Source of the DNA: JAVKFF01 sp040226215
GTDB taxonomy: Bacteria; Pseudomonadota; Alphaproteobacteria; DSM-16000; Inquilinaceae
Direction of reading: 5' to 3'
NCBI GenBank assembly: GCA_040226215.1
Contig: JAVKFF010000238.1
Location: 1 to 25,200 of the forward strand
DNA: 25,200 nucleotides
The notes under the pieces are model-generated. The model was given only the letters and a program-made list of their open reading frames with translations, searched no databases and was not told where the DNA came from. This document shows, one piece after another, positions 1-7,770 of this stretch. Position 1 is the first letter of the stretch, and each line of letters opens with the position of its first letter. A program made the position numbers and the translations under genes.

Positions 1-285
1 CCGCTGATCACCATCTACATCTTCCTGGCGCTGACCGCGGGCGGCCCCGGCAACATGCTGGGCGCCCTGGTCGGGGCCGTGCTGGTCGTCTGCGTCATCG
101 AGGGCAGCCGCTTCCTGCACGACCTCGTGCCGGGCCTGTCCGGCGTGCAGGTCGCCGCGACGCGCGAGATGGCGATCGGCATCCTGCTGATCCTCGCCAT
201 GCGCCTGCGTCCCCGCGGCCTGGTGCCGGAACGTCCGCTGCGCGCCCGCGAGGTCGGTCTGGCCGTGCGCCGTCCGGACGCCTGA
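1..285 (+). CDS. livM: Branched-chain amino acid ABC transporter permease, LivM type (3' part)
   Basis: This is the C-terminal 94 codons of an inner-membrane permease; the gene enters from the left edge and is open from base 1 to a TGA at 283-285. The fragment shows a hydrophobic segment (LITIYIFLALTAGG), then a glycine/alanine-rich helix (MLGALVGAVLVVCVIEGSR), a short loop, and a last helix ending in RLRPRGLVPE. The closing F/L-RPRGL-P pattern is characteristic of LivM-family permeases of the HAAT class, which import leucine, isoleucine, valine or related compounds such as amides and urea. The rest of the transporter should lie upstream. Substrate cannot be told from this end. The GAF gene starts 25 bp downstream and may share the transcript. 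Confidence 0.8.
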   Translation, partial: PLITIYIFLALTAGGPGNMLGALVGAVLVVCVIEGSRFLHDLVPGLSGVQVAATREMAIGILLILAMRLRPRGLVPERPLRAREVGLAVRRPDA

Positions 286-310
286 TCCCATCCGACCGAA
301 GGAGCCGACG

Positions 311-826
311 ATGTCCGAACCCAGCCGTGCCGATCTCCTCAAGGTCGCCGCCCGCGTCACCGACGCCGCCGGCCGGCCGGGCCAGCCGGGGCCGCTCTAC
401 GACGCCCTGTCGGACGGCGTGAAGCGCCTCGTCGGCCACAAGCTCTTCACCCTCATGTTCCTCGACATGAAGCGGGGCGAGGCGGCGCGCATCTACTCCA
501 ACCGGCCGGAAGAGTATCCGGTCGGCGGCCGCAAGCCGCTGGGGGAGATGACCGATTGGGGGCGCCACGTGATCGGCGGACGGCAACCCTGGCTCGGCCG
601 CACCGACGCCGACATCCGCTGGGCCTTCTTCGACCACGAGCTGATCCGGAGCCTGGGCTGCGGCGCCTGCATCAACCTGCCGGTGCTGTGGGACGGCGCG
701 ATCCTCGGCACCATGAACATCCTGGACGCCGAGCATGCCTATCACCCGGTCGACGTCGCCACGGTGACGCCGCTGGCGGCCTTTCTCACCGCGCCCTACC
801 TGGCGGCGATCGCCGGGGCCGGGTAG
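311..826 (+). CDS. GAF domain protein
   Basis: This encodes a 171-residue soluble protein. The start is backed by a GGAG ribosome-binding site 6 bp upstream. Almost the whole length reads as one GAF domain: an N-terminal helix (about 5-50), a strand with LFTLMFLDMKRGEAARIYS, a central region with WLGRTDADIRWAFFD, then CGACINLPVLWDGAILGTMNILD and a closing helix. GAF domains bind small ligands, and stand-alone ones of this size are usually uncharacterised. The three closely placed cysteine-region residues (GCGAC near 117) could bind a ligand or metal, but that is only a guess. No output domain (kinase, GGDEF, HTH) is attached. Its position just after a LivM-type permease suggests co-transcription with that importer, possibly with a sensing role for the imported compound. 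Confidence 0.75.
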   Translation: MSEPSRADLLKVAARVTDAAGRPGQPGPLYDALSDGVKRLVGHKLFTLMFLDMKRGEAARIYSNRPEEYPVGGRKPLGEMTDWGRHVIGGRQPWLGRTDADIRWAFFDHELIRSLGCGACINLPVLWDGAILGTMNILDAEHAYHPVDVATVTPLAAFLTAPYLAAIAGAG

Positions 827-854
827 CCGGGCGCCGGCGCGCGGCGCGGGGGCG

Positions 855-1286
855 ATGGACGTGTCGGACGCACTGCAGGTCCTGCTGGTCGGCGAGGAGA
901 CCGCCTATCTCCTCGGCAATGTCGCGGAGGACGTGTTCGACGCTTCGATCCGGCTCGACCGGCTGGCCGCCTATGTGGCGCAGCCGGGGCATGTGATGGC
1001 CATCGCCGTCGCGGACGGCGTGGTGGTCGGGCAGGCGCGCGCGGTCGTCCACCGCAATCCGGACGAGGCGGACCAGCTCTATGTCGACAATCTCGGCGTG
1101 GCGCCCGACCACCAGCGTCGGGGCGTCGCCACGGCACTGCTGCGCCTGCTGCTGGAGGAAGGCCGGCGGCGCGGCTGCGCCGGCTTCTGGGTGGCCACGG
1201 AAGCCGACAACGCCGAGGCCATCGCCTTCTACCGCTCGCTCGGTCTCGATGCCCGGGAGATGGTCTATTTCGAGGGCGGACTTTAA
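855..1286 (+). CDS. GNAT family N-acetyltransferase
   Basis: This encodes a 143-residue single-domain acetyltransferase. The acetyl-CoA-binding motif is clear: the strand LYVDNLGVAPDHQ is followed by QRRGVATALLRLLLEEGRR (about residues 87-105), matching the Q/R-x-x-G-x-G/A pyrophosphate loop. A later segment, ADNAEAIAFYRSLGLDA, is the usual motif B region with the FY-x-x-x-G ending. The family moves an acetyl group from acetyl-CoA to an amine on a small molecule or protein; the acceptor cannot be predicted here. The ATG is preceded by a GGGGGC purine-rich stretch. It lies 28 bp after the GAF gene and 65 bp before the AraC regulator, all on the same strand. Confidence 0.85.
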   Translation: MDVSDALQVLLVGEETAYLLGNVAEDVFDASIRLDRLAAYVAQPGHVMAIAVADGVVVGQARAVVHRNPDEADQLYVDNLGVAPDHQRRGVATALLRLLLEEGRRRGCAGFWVATEADNAEAIAFYRSLGLDAREMVYFEGGL

Positions 1287-1351
1287 TCGCGGCGGTGGTG
1301 GCACCGGCGCGGCCGCGCTATCCTCGGCGTCTTCGAGAGGACGGGCCCGGC

Positions 1352-2197
1352 ATGGACGACATCGCCATCGAGCGCGCGGATCTGGGGCTGCCCCGGCCGG
1401 ACTGGCCGGCGGAGTTCGTGCGCTGGACGCCGCCGCCGGCACTGGTGGGGCTGGTCATCGACATGACGGGATACCGGGAGCGCGCGCCCTGCCGCATCCG
1501 CCAGGTCGAGTCGGCCTCGCTGGTCGTGCCGCTGATCTTCAGCTTCGACGAGCCCTTCGAGATCGGCCTGGGGCGGGAGCCGGGGCGCCAGGACCGCATG
1601 CCCAGCTTCGTGGCCGGTCTGTTCGGCGGCCCGGTGCTGATCAACTCCAACGGCCGCTCGCACTGCCTGCAGATCAACTTCACCCCGCTCGGCGCCCATC
1701 GCTTCTTCGGCCTGCCGATGCGCGAGGTCGCGGACCGCATGGTGCCCGTCGCGGACATCGACGACCGGGCCGTCGCGGAGCTGGGCGCGCGGGTGGAGGA
1801 GGCGCCCGACTGGCCGGCGCGCTTCGCCCTGGCGGAGCGCTTCATGGTCCGCCGTCTCGGCCGCTCCGCACCGCTCAGCGGCGCCGGCCGCGCCTTCGCC
1901 AGCCTGCTGCGCTCGGGCGGCGGCGCCCGGGTGGCGACGCTGGCGGGCGAGCTGGAGTGGAGCCGCAAGCACCTCGCCAGCCGCTTCCGCGACGAGATCG
2001 GCCTGGCGCCAAAGGCGGTGGCCCGCATCGTGCGCTTCAACCGGGCGCAGCGCCTGGCCCTGCGCGCCGCCGCCGTCGACTGGGCGGACATCGCCGTCGA
2101 CGCCGGCTATGCCGACCAGGCGCATCTGATCCGGGAGTTCCGGGAATTCGCCGGCGCCACCCCGGCGGGCTGGCTCGCCGCCCAGCCGCGCGCCTGA
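1352..2197 (+). CDS. AraC family transcriptional regulator
   Basis: This encodes a 281-residue regulator. I chose the ATG at 1352, which has a GAGAGG site about 12 bp upstream; an earlier in-frame start at 1295 would add 19 arginine/proline-rich residues and has no better site. The N-terminal part (about 1-180) is an AraC-type sensing domain with no family-specific motif I can name. The C-terminal domain (about 194-275) carries the two helix-turn-helix units: VATLAGELEWSRKHLASRF, then WADIAVDAGYADQAHLIREF with the typical AGYADQ-x-x-x-x-R-x-F signature and a closing F-x-G-x-TPAGW. AraC genes next to VOC-type genes are a common pairing, so the following VOC gene is the most likely target, with autoregulation possible. 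Confidence 0.9.
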   Translation: MDDIAIERADLGLPRPDWPAEFVRWTPPPALVGLVIDMTGYRERAPCRIRQVESASLVVPLIFSFDEPFEIGLGREPGRQDRMPSFVAGLFGGPVLINSNGRSHCLQINFTPLGAHRFFGLPMREVADRMVPVADIDDRAVAELGARVEEAPDWPARFALAERFMVRRLGRSAPLSGAGRAFASLLRSGGGARVATLAGELEWSRKHLASRFRDEIGLAPKAVARIVRFNRAQRLALRAAAVDWADIAVDAGYADQAHLIREFREFAGATPAGWLAAQPRA

Positions 2198-2291
2198 GCG
2201 GCCTCGGGCGCCAGGTTACAAATCTTCAATCTCCAGGTGGGCGAGGCGCGCTAGGGAATTGGCATCGATCCACCTGTCCGGGAGCATCACC

Positions 2292-2732
2292 ATGTCGAAC
2301 ACCACCACGATCGAAGCCCCACGCCTTTACCCGACCTTCCGCTATCGTGACGCCAACCGGATGATCGACTGGCTGGTCGAGGCGTTCGGGTTCGAGGTCC
2401 ACGCCCTCTATCGCGACGACGAGGGCAATGTCGCCCATTCCCAGCTCGCCTTCGGCTCGGCGATGATCATGATCGGCCATTCGCGCGAGGACGACTACGG
2501 CCGCATGGTCGGCGGGCCCGGCGAGAATGGCGGCAAGGGCATCTATGTCGCCGTGCCGGACACCGACCAGGCCTGCGCGCGGGCCCGGGCGGCGGGGGCC
2601 GAGATCCTGGAGGAACCGACCGACCGCGACTACGGCAACCGGGAATTCCTCTGCCGCGATCCGGAAGGCAATGTCTGGGCCTTCGGCACCTACTGGCCGA
2701 AGGCGCATGAGGAGGCGCTGGCGGCGGAGTAA
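2292..2732 (+). CDS. VOC family protein (glyoxalase/PhnB-like)
   Basis: This encodes a 146-residue protein with one vicinal oxygen chelate fold. The ATG at 2292 is preceded by GGGAG 6 bp upstream; a start at 2259 in the same frame would add only 11 residues. The first module begins LYPTFRYRDANRMIDWLVEAFGF, the standard strand-helix-G-F opening. The second has GIYVAVPDTDQACARARAAGAEI and ends in REFLCRDPEGNVWAFGTY, the usual D-P-E-G-N-x-W/L closing strand. The family includes glyoxalases, dioxygenases and antibiotic-binding proteins. The metal-site histidine normally found in the first strand is not obvious (YPTFRY), so catalysis is uncertain. It follows the AraC gene by 94 bp and converges with the amidohydrolase with only 13 bp between stops. 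Confidence 0.85.
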   Translation: MSNTTTIEAPRLYPTFRYRDANRMIDWLVEAFGFEVHALYRDDEGNVAHSQLAFGSAMIMIGHSREDDYGRMVGGPGENGGKGIYVAVPDTDQACARARAAGAEILEEPTDRDYGNREFLCRDPEGNVWAFGTYWPKAHEEALAAE

Positions 2733-2745
2733 CCCGCCGGCGCGC

Positions 2746-3993
2746 TCACGCCGCCAGGCGGTCTTTGTAGAACCGGCCGCCCTTCATGATGACGTCGAGG
2801 TTGCGGCCCTGGTGTTCCAGCACGTTGACGTCCTCGAGCGGGTTGCCGTCGACGACCAGCAGGTCGGCGACGGCGCCCGGCGCCACGGTGCCCAGGCGGC
2901 CTTCCTGCTGCATCAGCGCGGCGTTGGTCGAGGTGGCCGAGATCAGCACCTCCGCCGGCGTCAGCACGTCGGCACGGATGGAGAACTCGCGGCTCTGATG
3001 GGCGTGCATGTCGCCCAAGAGATCGGTGCCGAAGCCGGTCTTCACCTTGGCCGCCTTGAGGATCTCGAGCGATCTCAGGCCGGCCTTGATGACCACCTCC
3101 AGCTTGTCGAGCGAGACCTTGGGCAGGCCCTGCTCCTTGCCGAAGCGGTTCATCGCCTCGTAGGTGACCAGCGTCGGCACGACATAGGCGCCGTGTTCGG
3201 CGACGATCCCGGCGACCCGCTCGTCGATCAAATTGGCGTGCTCGATCGAGCGCACGCCGTGGATCACGCAGCGCTCGATCGCCTCGGGCATGTAGGCGTG
3301 GGCCATGACGTATTTGCGCCAGCTCCTGGCTTCCCAAACCGCCGCGGCGATCTCCTCGTCGGAATATTGCAGGTTCCAGATCGGGTCGGAGGGCGAGGCG
3401 ACGCCGCCCGAGGCCATGATCTTGATCTGGGTGGCGCCGCGGCGCAGCTCCTCCCGCGCCGCCTTGCGCACGGCGTCGACGCCGTCTGCGATGGCGGCCA
3501 GCGTGGCACCACCCCGGCAGCAATGGCACACCGCCATGGTGGTGTTCTCTTCATAGGGCCGGAAGTCGCCGTGACCGCCCGTCTGGGTCAGCGCCTTGCC
3601 GGCGAAATGCATGCGCGGGCCCTTCACCAGCCCGTTCTCGATGGCCATGGCGAGGCCGTAATCCGCGCCGGCGGCATCGCGGATCGTGGTGAAGCCCCGC
3701 ATCAGCGAATTCTCCAGCAGCTCGCGGCTCATCTGGCTCAGCAGCGAGGCCGGCATCTTCTCGATGCGGCCGATGTCGGGATGCACGGCGATGGCGTGGA
3801 AATGCGCGTCGATCAGCCCCGGCATCAGCACCTTGCCGGCGACGTCGACGCGGCGCGCGGGATTGCCGCCAATGGCGCCTTTCGTCACCTCCTTGATGGT
3901 GTCGCCCTCGACTGCGACGGAGACGCCTTCGCCGAGCTCGGCCGAGGTGCCGTCGAACAGCCGCGCGTTCTCGAAGACGATCACATCCGCCAT
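2746..3993 (-). CDS. Metal-dependent amidohydrolase (imidazolonepropionase/Xaa-Pro dipeptidase-like)
   Basis: This encodes a 415-residue cytoplasmic amidohydrolase. I prefer the ATG at 3993 over the GTG just before it. The metal-ligand set of the superfamily is present: D62-A-H64-F-H66 after strand 1, the probable carboxylated lysine K191 in QIKIMASGG, H232 in VMAHAYM, H252 in IEHANLID, and the catalytic aspartate D324 in FGTDLLGD. The closing region (LGTVAPGAVADLLVVDGNPL) is typical. The K191/IMASGG and IEHA signatures fit the subgroup that hydrolyses Xaa-Pro or Xaa-Arg dipeptides and related N-acyl amino acids; substrate assignment is inference. An unusual C156-H-C-C159 cluster sits in the loop before the carboxylated lysine. 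The gene is divergent from soeA across 196 bp. Confidence 0.87.
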   Translation of the reverse strand: MADVIVFENARLFDGTSAELGEGVSVAVEGDTIKEVTKGAIGGNPARRVDVAGKVLMPGLIDAHFHAIAVHPDIGRIEKMPASLLSQMSRELLENSLMRGFTTIRDAAGADYGLAMAIENGLVKGPRMHFAGKALTQTGGHGDFRPYEENTTMAVCHCCRGGATLAAIADGVDAVRKAAREELRRGATQIKIMASGGVASPSDPIWNLQYSDEEIAAAVWEARSWRKYVMAHAYMPEAIERCVIHGVRSIEHANLIDERVAGIVAEHGAYVVPTLVTYEAMNRFGKEQGLPKVSLDKLEVVIKAGLRSLEILKAAKVKTGFGTDLLGDMHAHQSREFSIRADVLTPAEVLISATSTNAALMQQEGRLGTVAPGAVADLLVVDGNPLEDVNVLEHQGRNLDVIMKGGRFYKDRLAA

Positions 3994-4189
3994 CACAGCA
4001 CCCCGTGGTCAGGAATCCGCGCCCGAGTCGGGCCTCCCCCACCTATAGCGGACATGCCTCGGAGGATGGAAGGATGGCTTGCGGATACGAGACTTGCCAT
4101 GGGACGTCTCGGCAAGATGCCGTCGTGGATGCTAGTAACACGGTATTCTTATGTAGGACTCATGACGGCGGATCGCGAAAAGGGCCTTG
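3994..4189. promoter_or_regulatory. Divergent intergenic region between amidohydrolase and soeA
   Basis: This 196-bp spacer must hold promoters for both the amidohydrolase (-) and the SoeABC-type operon (+). It is less GC-rich near soeA, with the stretch TAGTAACACGGTATTC around 4133-4148. It contains two overlapping, mutually exclusive 6-bp hairpins at 4088-4111 and 4093-4116. No consensus promoter could be assigned with confidence. Confidence 0.4.
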
Positions 4190-7030
4190 ATGAGCGCTGA
4201 ACCGACGGTCGACACCTCGCCCAAGGTCTCCGACGAGATCCGGCGCACCACCTGCTATATGTGCGCCTGCCGCTGCGGCATCGACGTCCACATCAAGAAC
4301 GGGCACATCCGCCATATCGAGGGCAATCGCGACCACCCGGTCAACCGGGGCGTGCTCTGCGCCAAGGGCTCCGCCGGGGTCATGCAGCACCTCTCGCCCG
4401 CGCGCCTCAAGGCACCGCTGAAGCGCGTCGGCCCGCGCGGCTCCGGCGCCTTCGAGGAGATCTCCTGGGGCGAGGCGATGGCGCTGGCGACCGAGTGGCT
4501 GGCCGAGGTGCGCCACCGCGACCCCAAGCGGCTCGCCTTCTTCGCCGGGCGCGACCAGTCGCAGTCGTTGACCTCGTTCTGGGCGCAGAACTACGGCACG
4601 CCCAACTACGCCGCCCATGGCGGCTTCTGCTCGGTCAACATGGCGGCGGCGGGCATCTACACCATGGGCGGCGCGTTCTGGGAGTTCGGCCAGCCGGACT
4701 GGGAACGCGCGAAGCTGTTCATGATCTTCGGCGTGGCGGAGGACCACGATTCCAACCCGATCAAGATGGGCCTCGGCCGGCTGAAGGCACGCGGCGCCAA
4801 GGTGATCGGCGTCAACCCGGTGCGCACCGGATACAACGCCATCGCCGACGAATGGATCGGCATCACGCCGGGCACCGACGGCCTGTTCATCCTGGCGCTG
4901 GTGCACGAACTGCTGCGCGCCGGCAGGGTCGATCTCGACTATCTGATCCGCTACACCAACGCGCCCTTCCTGGTGATCGACGACCCGGACACCGCCGACC
5001 ACGGACTCTTCGCACGGGACGATGACGGCAAGCCGCTGGTCCGCGACCGGGTAACGGGCGCCGTCGCCGCCTTCGACGCGCCCGGCGTGAAGCCGGCGCT
5101 GAAGGGCGAGGCGCCGGGACCGGACGGCCGGACGGTTCTGCCCGCCTTCGAACTCATGGCGCGAAAATATCTCGACGGCGCCTACGCACCCGACATGGTG
5201 GCCGAGCGCTGCGGCGTGCCGGCCGCGACCATCCGGCGGATCGCCGCGGAGCTGGCCCGCACCGCCTTCGAGGAAGAGATCGTCATCGAGCAGCCCTGGA
5301 CCGACTGGAAGGGCGAGCGGCACCAGCGCATGGTCGGCCGGCCGGTCGCCTTTCACGCCATGCGCGGCATCTCCGCCCATTCCAACGGCTTCCAGACCTG
5401 CCGCACGCTGCACCTGCTGCAGATCCTGCTGGGCTCGGTCGAGGTGCCGGGCGGCTTCCGCTTCAAGCCGCCCTATCCCAAGCCGTTCACCGCCCATCCC
5501 AAGCCGCATGCCGGATCGGAACCCGACCAGCCGCTGCCCGGCCCGCATCTGGGCTATCCGCACGGGCCCGAGGATCTGCTGATCTGCGAGGACGGCAGCC
5601 CCTGGCGCATCGACAAGGCCTATAGCTGGGAGGCGCCGCTGGCCGCGCACGGGCTCATGCACATGGTCATCTCCAACGCCCATGCGCGCGATCCCTACGG
5701 CATCGACGTCCTGTTCATGTACATGGCCAACATGGCCTGGAACTCGTCCATGAACACAGGCGGCGTGATCGACATGCTGACCGCGCGCGACGAGACCGGC
5801 GCCTATCGCATCCCGAAGATCATCTACGCCGACAGCTATTCCTCCGAGATGGTCGCCTTCGCCGACCTGGTGCTGCCCGACACCACCTATCTGGAGCGGC
5901 ACGACTGCATCTCGCTGCTCGACCGGCCGATCTGCGAGGCCGACGCGGCAGCGGATTCCATCCGCTGGCCCGTCGTCGAACCGGAGCGGCCGGGCCATGC
6001 CGGCGTGCGCTGCTTCCAGTCGGTGCTGATCGACCTCGGCGGCCGGCTCGGCCTCCAGGGATTCGTCGACGCCGACGGCCGTCCTCTCTATGCCGACTAT
6101 GCCGACTACATGGTCGCCCACGAGCGCCGACCCGGCGTCGGCCCGCTGGCCGGCTGGCGGGGCGCTGGCGAGGTGCATGGGCGCGGCGCCCCGAACCCCC
6201 ACCAGCTCGACCGCTATATCGAGAACGGCGGCTTCTGGCTCTCCGAGATCCCGGAGGAGGCGCGCTTCTTCAAGCCCTGGAACAAGGCCTATCAGGACTG
6301 GGCTGTCTCCATGGGCTTCTTCGACGCAGCGCAGCCCTTCGTCTTCAACCTCTATCTGGAGCCGCTCCGGCGTTTCCAGCTGGCCGCGGAGGGCCGGGCC
6401 GAGCCGCAGCCGCCCGATCATCTGCGCCAGCGCGTCCGTGAAGCCTTCGACCCGCTGCCCACCTGGTATCCCCCCTTCGGTGACGAGGGCGCGGAGGCGG
6501 GGGGCTACACCTTGCACGCGATCACCCAACGGCCGGCGGCGATGTACCACTCCTGGGGGTCGCAGAACGCCTGGCTGCGCCAGATCCACGGGCGCAACCC
6601 GCTCTATGTCTCAGGCGACGTCTGGCGAGAGCATGGCTTCGAGGAAGGCGACTGGGCCTATCTCTCCTCGCCGCACGGCCGCATCAAGGTGCCGGTCGCG
6701 CTGATGGAGGCGCTGAATCCCAAGACCGTGTGGACCTGGAACGCCATCGGCAAGCGCGAGGGCGCCTGGGCCCTGTCGCCCAGAGCGCCGGAGTCGCGCC
6801 AGGGCTTCCTGCTCAACCACCTCATCCACGAATTGCTGCCGCCCCGGGGCGACGGGCTGCGCTGGTCGAACTCCGACCCGGTCACCGGCCAGGCCGCCTG
6901 GTACGATCTGCGCGTCAGGATCGAAAAGGCGCCGCCGGGCGAGGAAATCGCCGAACCGCACGTCCCGGCGCAGCAGTCGCCGGTCGGCCGGGGCCCGGAC
7001 ATGGTGAAGTATGGCGAGGGCTGGTCATGA
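4190..7030 (+). CDS. soeA: Sulfite dehydrogenase (quinone) molybdopterin subunit, SoeA-like
   Basis: This encodes a 946-residue molybdopterin oxidoreductase of the DMSO reductase superfamily. The ATG at 4190 has an AAGGG site 6 bp upstream. C22-x2-C25-x3-C29 and C57 (GVLCAKG) form the N-terminal [4Fe-4S] site. C147 in GGFCSVN is the likely molybdenum ligand. The segment IFGVAEDHDSNPIKMGLGRL and the ADEWIGITPGTDG stretch are strong matches to SoeA proteins as I remember them. The C-terminal molybdopterin dinucleotide-binding domain includes WGSQNAWLRQIHGRNPLYV. There is no twin-arginine signal peptide, which fits the cytoplasm-facing SoeA of Allochromatium and roseobacters, unlike periplasmic relatives. 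The predicted reaction is sulfite to sulfate with electrons passed to SoeB and on to quinone. A thiosulfate or polysulfide reductase is the main alternative. The gene overlaps soeB by ATGA. Confidence 0.82.
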   Translation: MSAEPTVDTSPKVSDEIRRTTCYMCACRCGIDVHIKNGHIRHIEGNRDHPVNRGVLCAKGSAGVMQHLSPARLKAPLKRVGPRGSGAFEEISWGEAMALATEWLAEVRHRDPKRLAFFAGRDQSQSLTSFWAQNYGTPNYAAHGGFCSVNMAAAGIYTMGGAFWEFGQPDWERAKLFMIFGVAEDHDSNPIKMGLGRLKARGAKVIGVNPVRTGYNAIADEWIGITPGTDGLFILALVHELLRAGRVDLDYLIRYTNAPFLVIDDPDTADHGLFARDDDGKPLVRDRVTGAVAAFDAPGVKPALKGEAPGPDGRTVLPAFELMARKYLDGAYAPDMVAERCGVPAATIRRIAAELARTAFEEEIVIEQPWTDWKGERHQRMVGRPVAFHAMRGISAHSNGFQTCRTLHLLQILLGSVEVPGGFRFKPPYPKPFTAHPKPHAGSEPDQPLPGPHLGYPHGPEDLLICEDGSPWRIDKAYSWEAPLAAHGLMHMVISNAHARDPYGIDVLFMYMANMAWNSSMNTGGVIDMLTARDETGAYRIPKIIYADSYSSEMVAFADLVLPDTTYLERHDCISLLDRPICEADAAADSIRWPVVEPERPGHAGVRCFQSVLIDLGGRLGLQGFVDADGRPLYADYADYMVAHERRPGVGPLAGWRGAGEVHGRGAPNPHQLDRYIENGGFWLSEIPEEARFFKPWNKAYQDWAVSMGFFDAAQPFVFNLYLEPLRRFQLAAEGRAEPQPPDHLRQRVREAFDPLPTWYPPFGDEGAEAGGYTLHAITQRPAAMYHSWGSQNAWLRQIHGRNPLYVSGDVWREHGFEEGDWAYLSSPHGRIKVPVALMEALNPKTVWTWNAIGKREGAWALSPRAPESRQGFLLNHLIHELLPPRGDGLRWSNSDPVTGQAAWYDLRVRIEKAPPGEEIAEPHVPAQQSPVGRGPDMVKYGEGWS

Positions 7031-7770
7031 CCTCCCTGCCGCCGCCGTCGGATAAGAAGCTCGGCCTCGTCATCGATCTGGACACCTGTGTGGGCTGCCA
7101 CGCCTGCGTGGTCAGCTGCAAGTCGTGGAACTCGTCGGGCTACGGTGCGCCGCTCGCCGATCTCGACGCCTATGGCGAGGCGCCCGTCGGCAGCTTCCTC
7201 AACCGCATCCACACCTTCGAGGCGAAGCAGGAGGGGCGGCCGGCGCAGATCGTGCACTTCCCCAAGAGCTGCCTGCATTGCGAGGACGCGCCCTGCGTCA
7301 CCGTCTGCCCGACCGGCGCTTCCTACAAGCGCCAGGCCGACGGAATCGTGCTGGTGAACGAGGACTGGTGCATCGGTTGCGGGCTGTGCGCCTGGGCCTG
7401 CCCCTACGGCGCGCGCGAGATGGACCAGGCGGCGGGCGTGATGAAGAAATGCACGCTGTGCGTCGACCGCATCTACAACGACAACCTGCCCGAGGTAGAC
7501 CGCGAGCCGGCCTGCGTGCGCACCTGCCCGGCCGGCGCCCGGCATTTCGGCGATCTCGGCGATCCCGACAGCGCCGTCTCGCACCTGGTGGCCGAGCGCG
7601 GCGGCATCGACCTGATGCCCGAACAGGGCACCAGGCCGGTCAACAAGTACCTGCCGCCACGGCCCAAGCAGGAGATCGGCGAGGCCGAGCCGGTCGATCT
7701 CGTCGCCCTGGCCGAGCCGGAAGCGAAGGGGTTCCTCGGCTGGCTCGACCGGGCGCTGGAGAAGCTCTGA
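7027..7770 (+). CDS. soeB: Sulfite dehydrogenase iron-sulfur subunit, SoeB-like
   Basis: This encodes a 247-residue electron-transfer subunit with four [4Fe-4S] sites. The cysteine groups are C21-x2-C24-x2-C27-x3-C31 (CVGCHACVVSC), SCLHCEDAPCVTVCP, WCIGCGLCAWACP, and KKCTLC paired with ACVRTCP. This arrangement is shared by DmsB, PsrB, PhsB and SoeB. The protein carries electrons from the molybdopterin subunit to the membrane anchor. The C-terminal tail (about 200-247), with NKYLPPRPKQE, is rich in proline and acidic residues and probably contacts the partner subunits. The start codon overlaps the soeA stop by ATGA, and its stop overlaps the soeC start by TGATG, which points to coupled translation and fixed stoichiometry. 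Confidence 0.87.
   Translation: MTSLPPPSDKKLGLVIDLDTCVGCHACVVSCKSWNSSGYGAPLADLDAYGEAPVGSFLNRIHTFEAKQEGRPAQIVHFPKSCLHCEDAPCVTVCPTGASYKRQADGIVLVNEDWCIGCGLCAWACPYGAREMDQAAGVMKKCTLCVDRIYNDNLPEVDREPACVRTCPAGARHFGDLGDPDSAVSHLVAERGGIDLMPEQGTRPVNKYLPPRPKQEIGEAEPVDLVALAEPEAKGFLGWLDRALEKL

Noticed and set aside
2527..4200. Long + strand open frame over the VOC and amidohydrolase genes
   Set aside because: It is out of frame with the VOC gene and antisense to the amidohydrolase, whose metal ligands are intact.
4160..6589. Long open frame on the - strand opposite soeA
   Set aside because: It lies wholly antisense to a well-supported molybdopterin subunit, has no recognisable domain, and long antisense frames are expected in GC-rich DNA.
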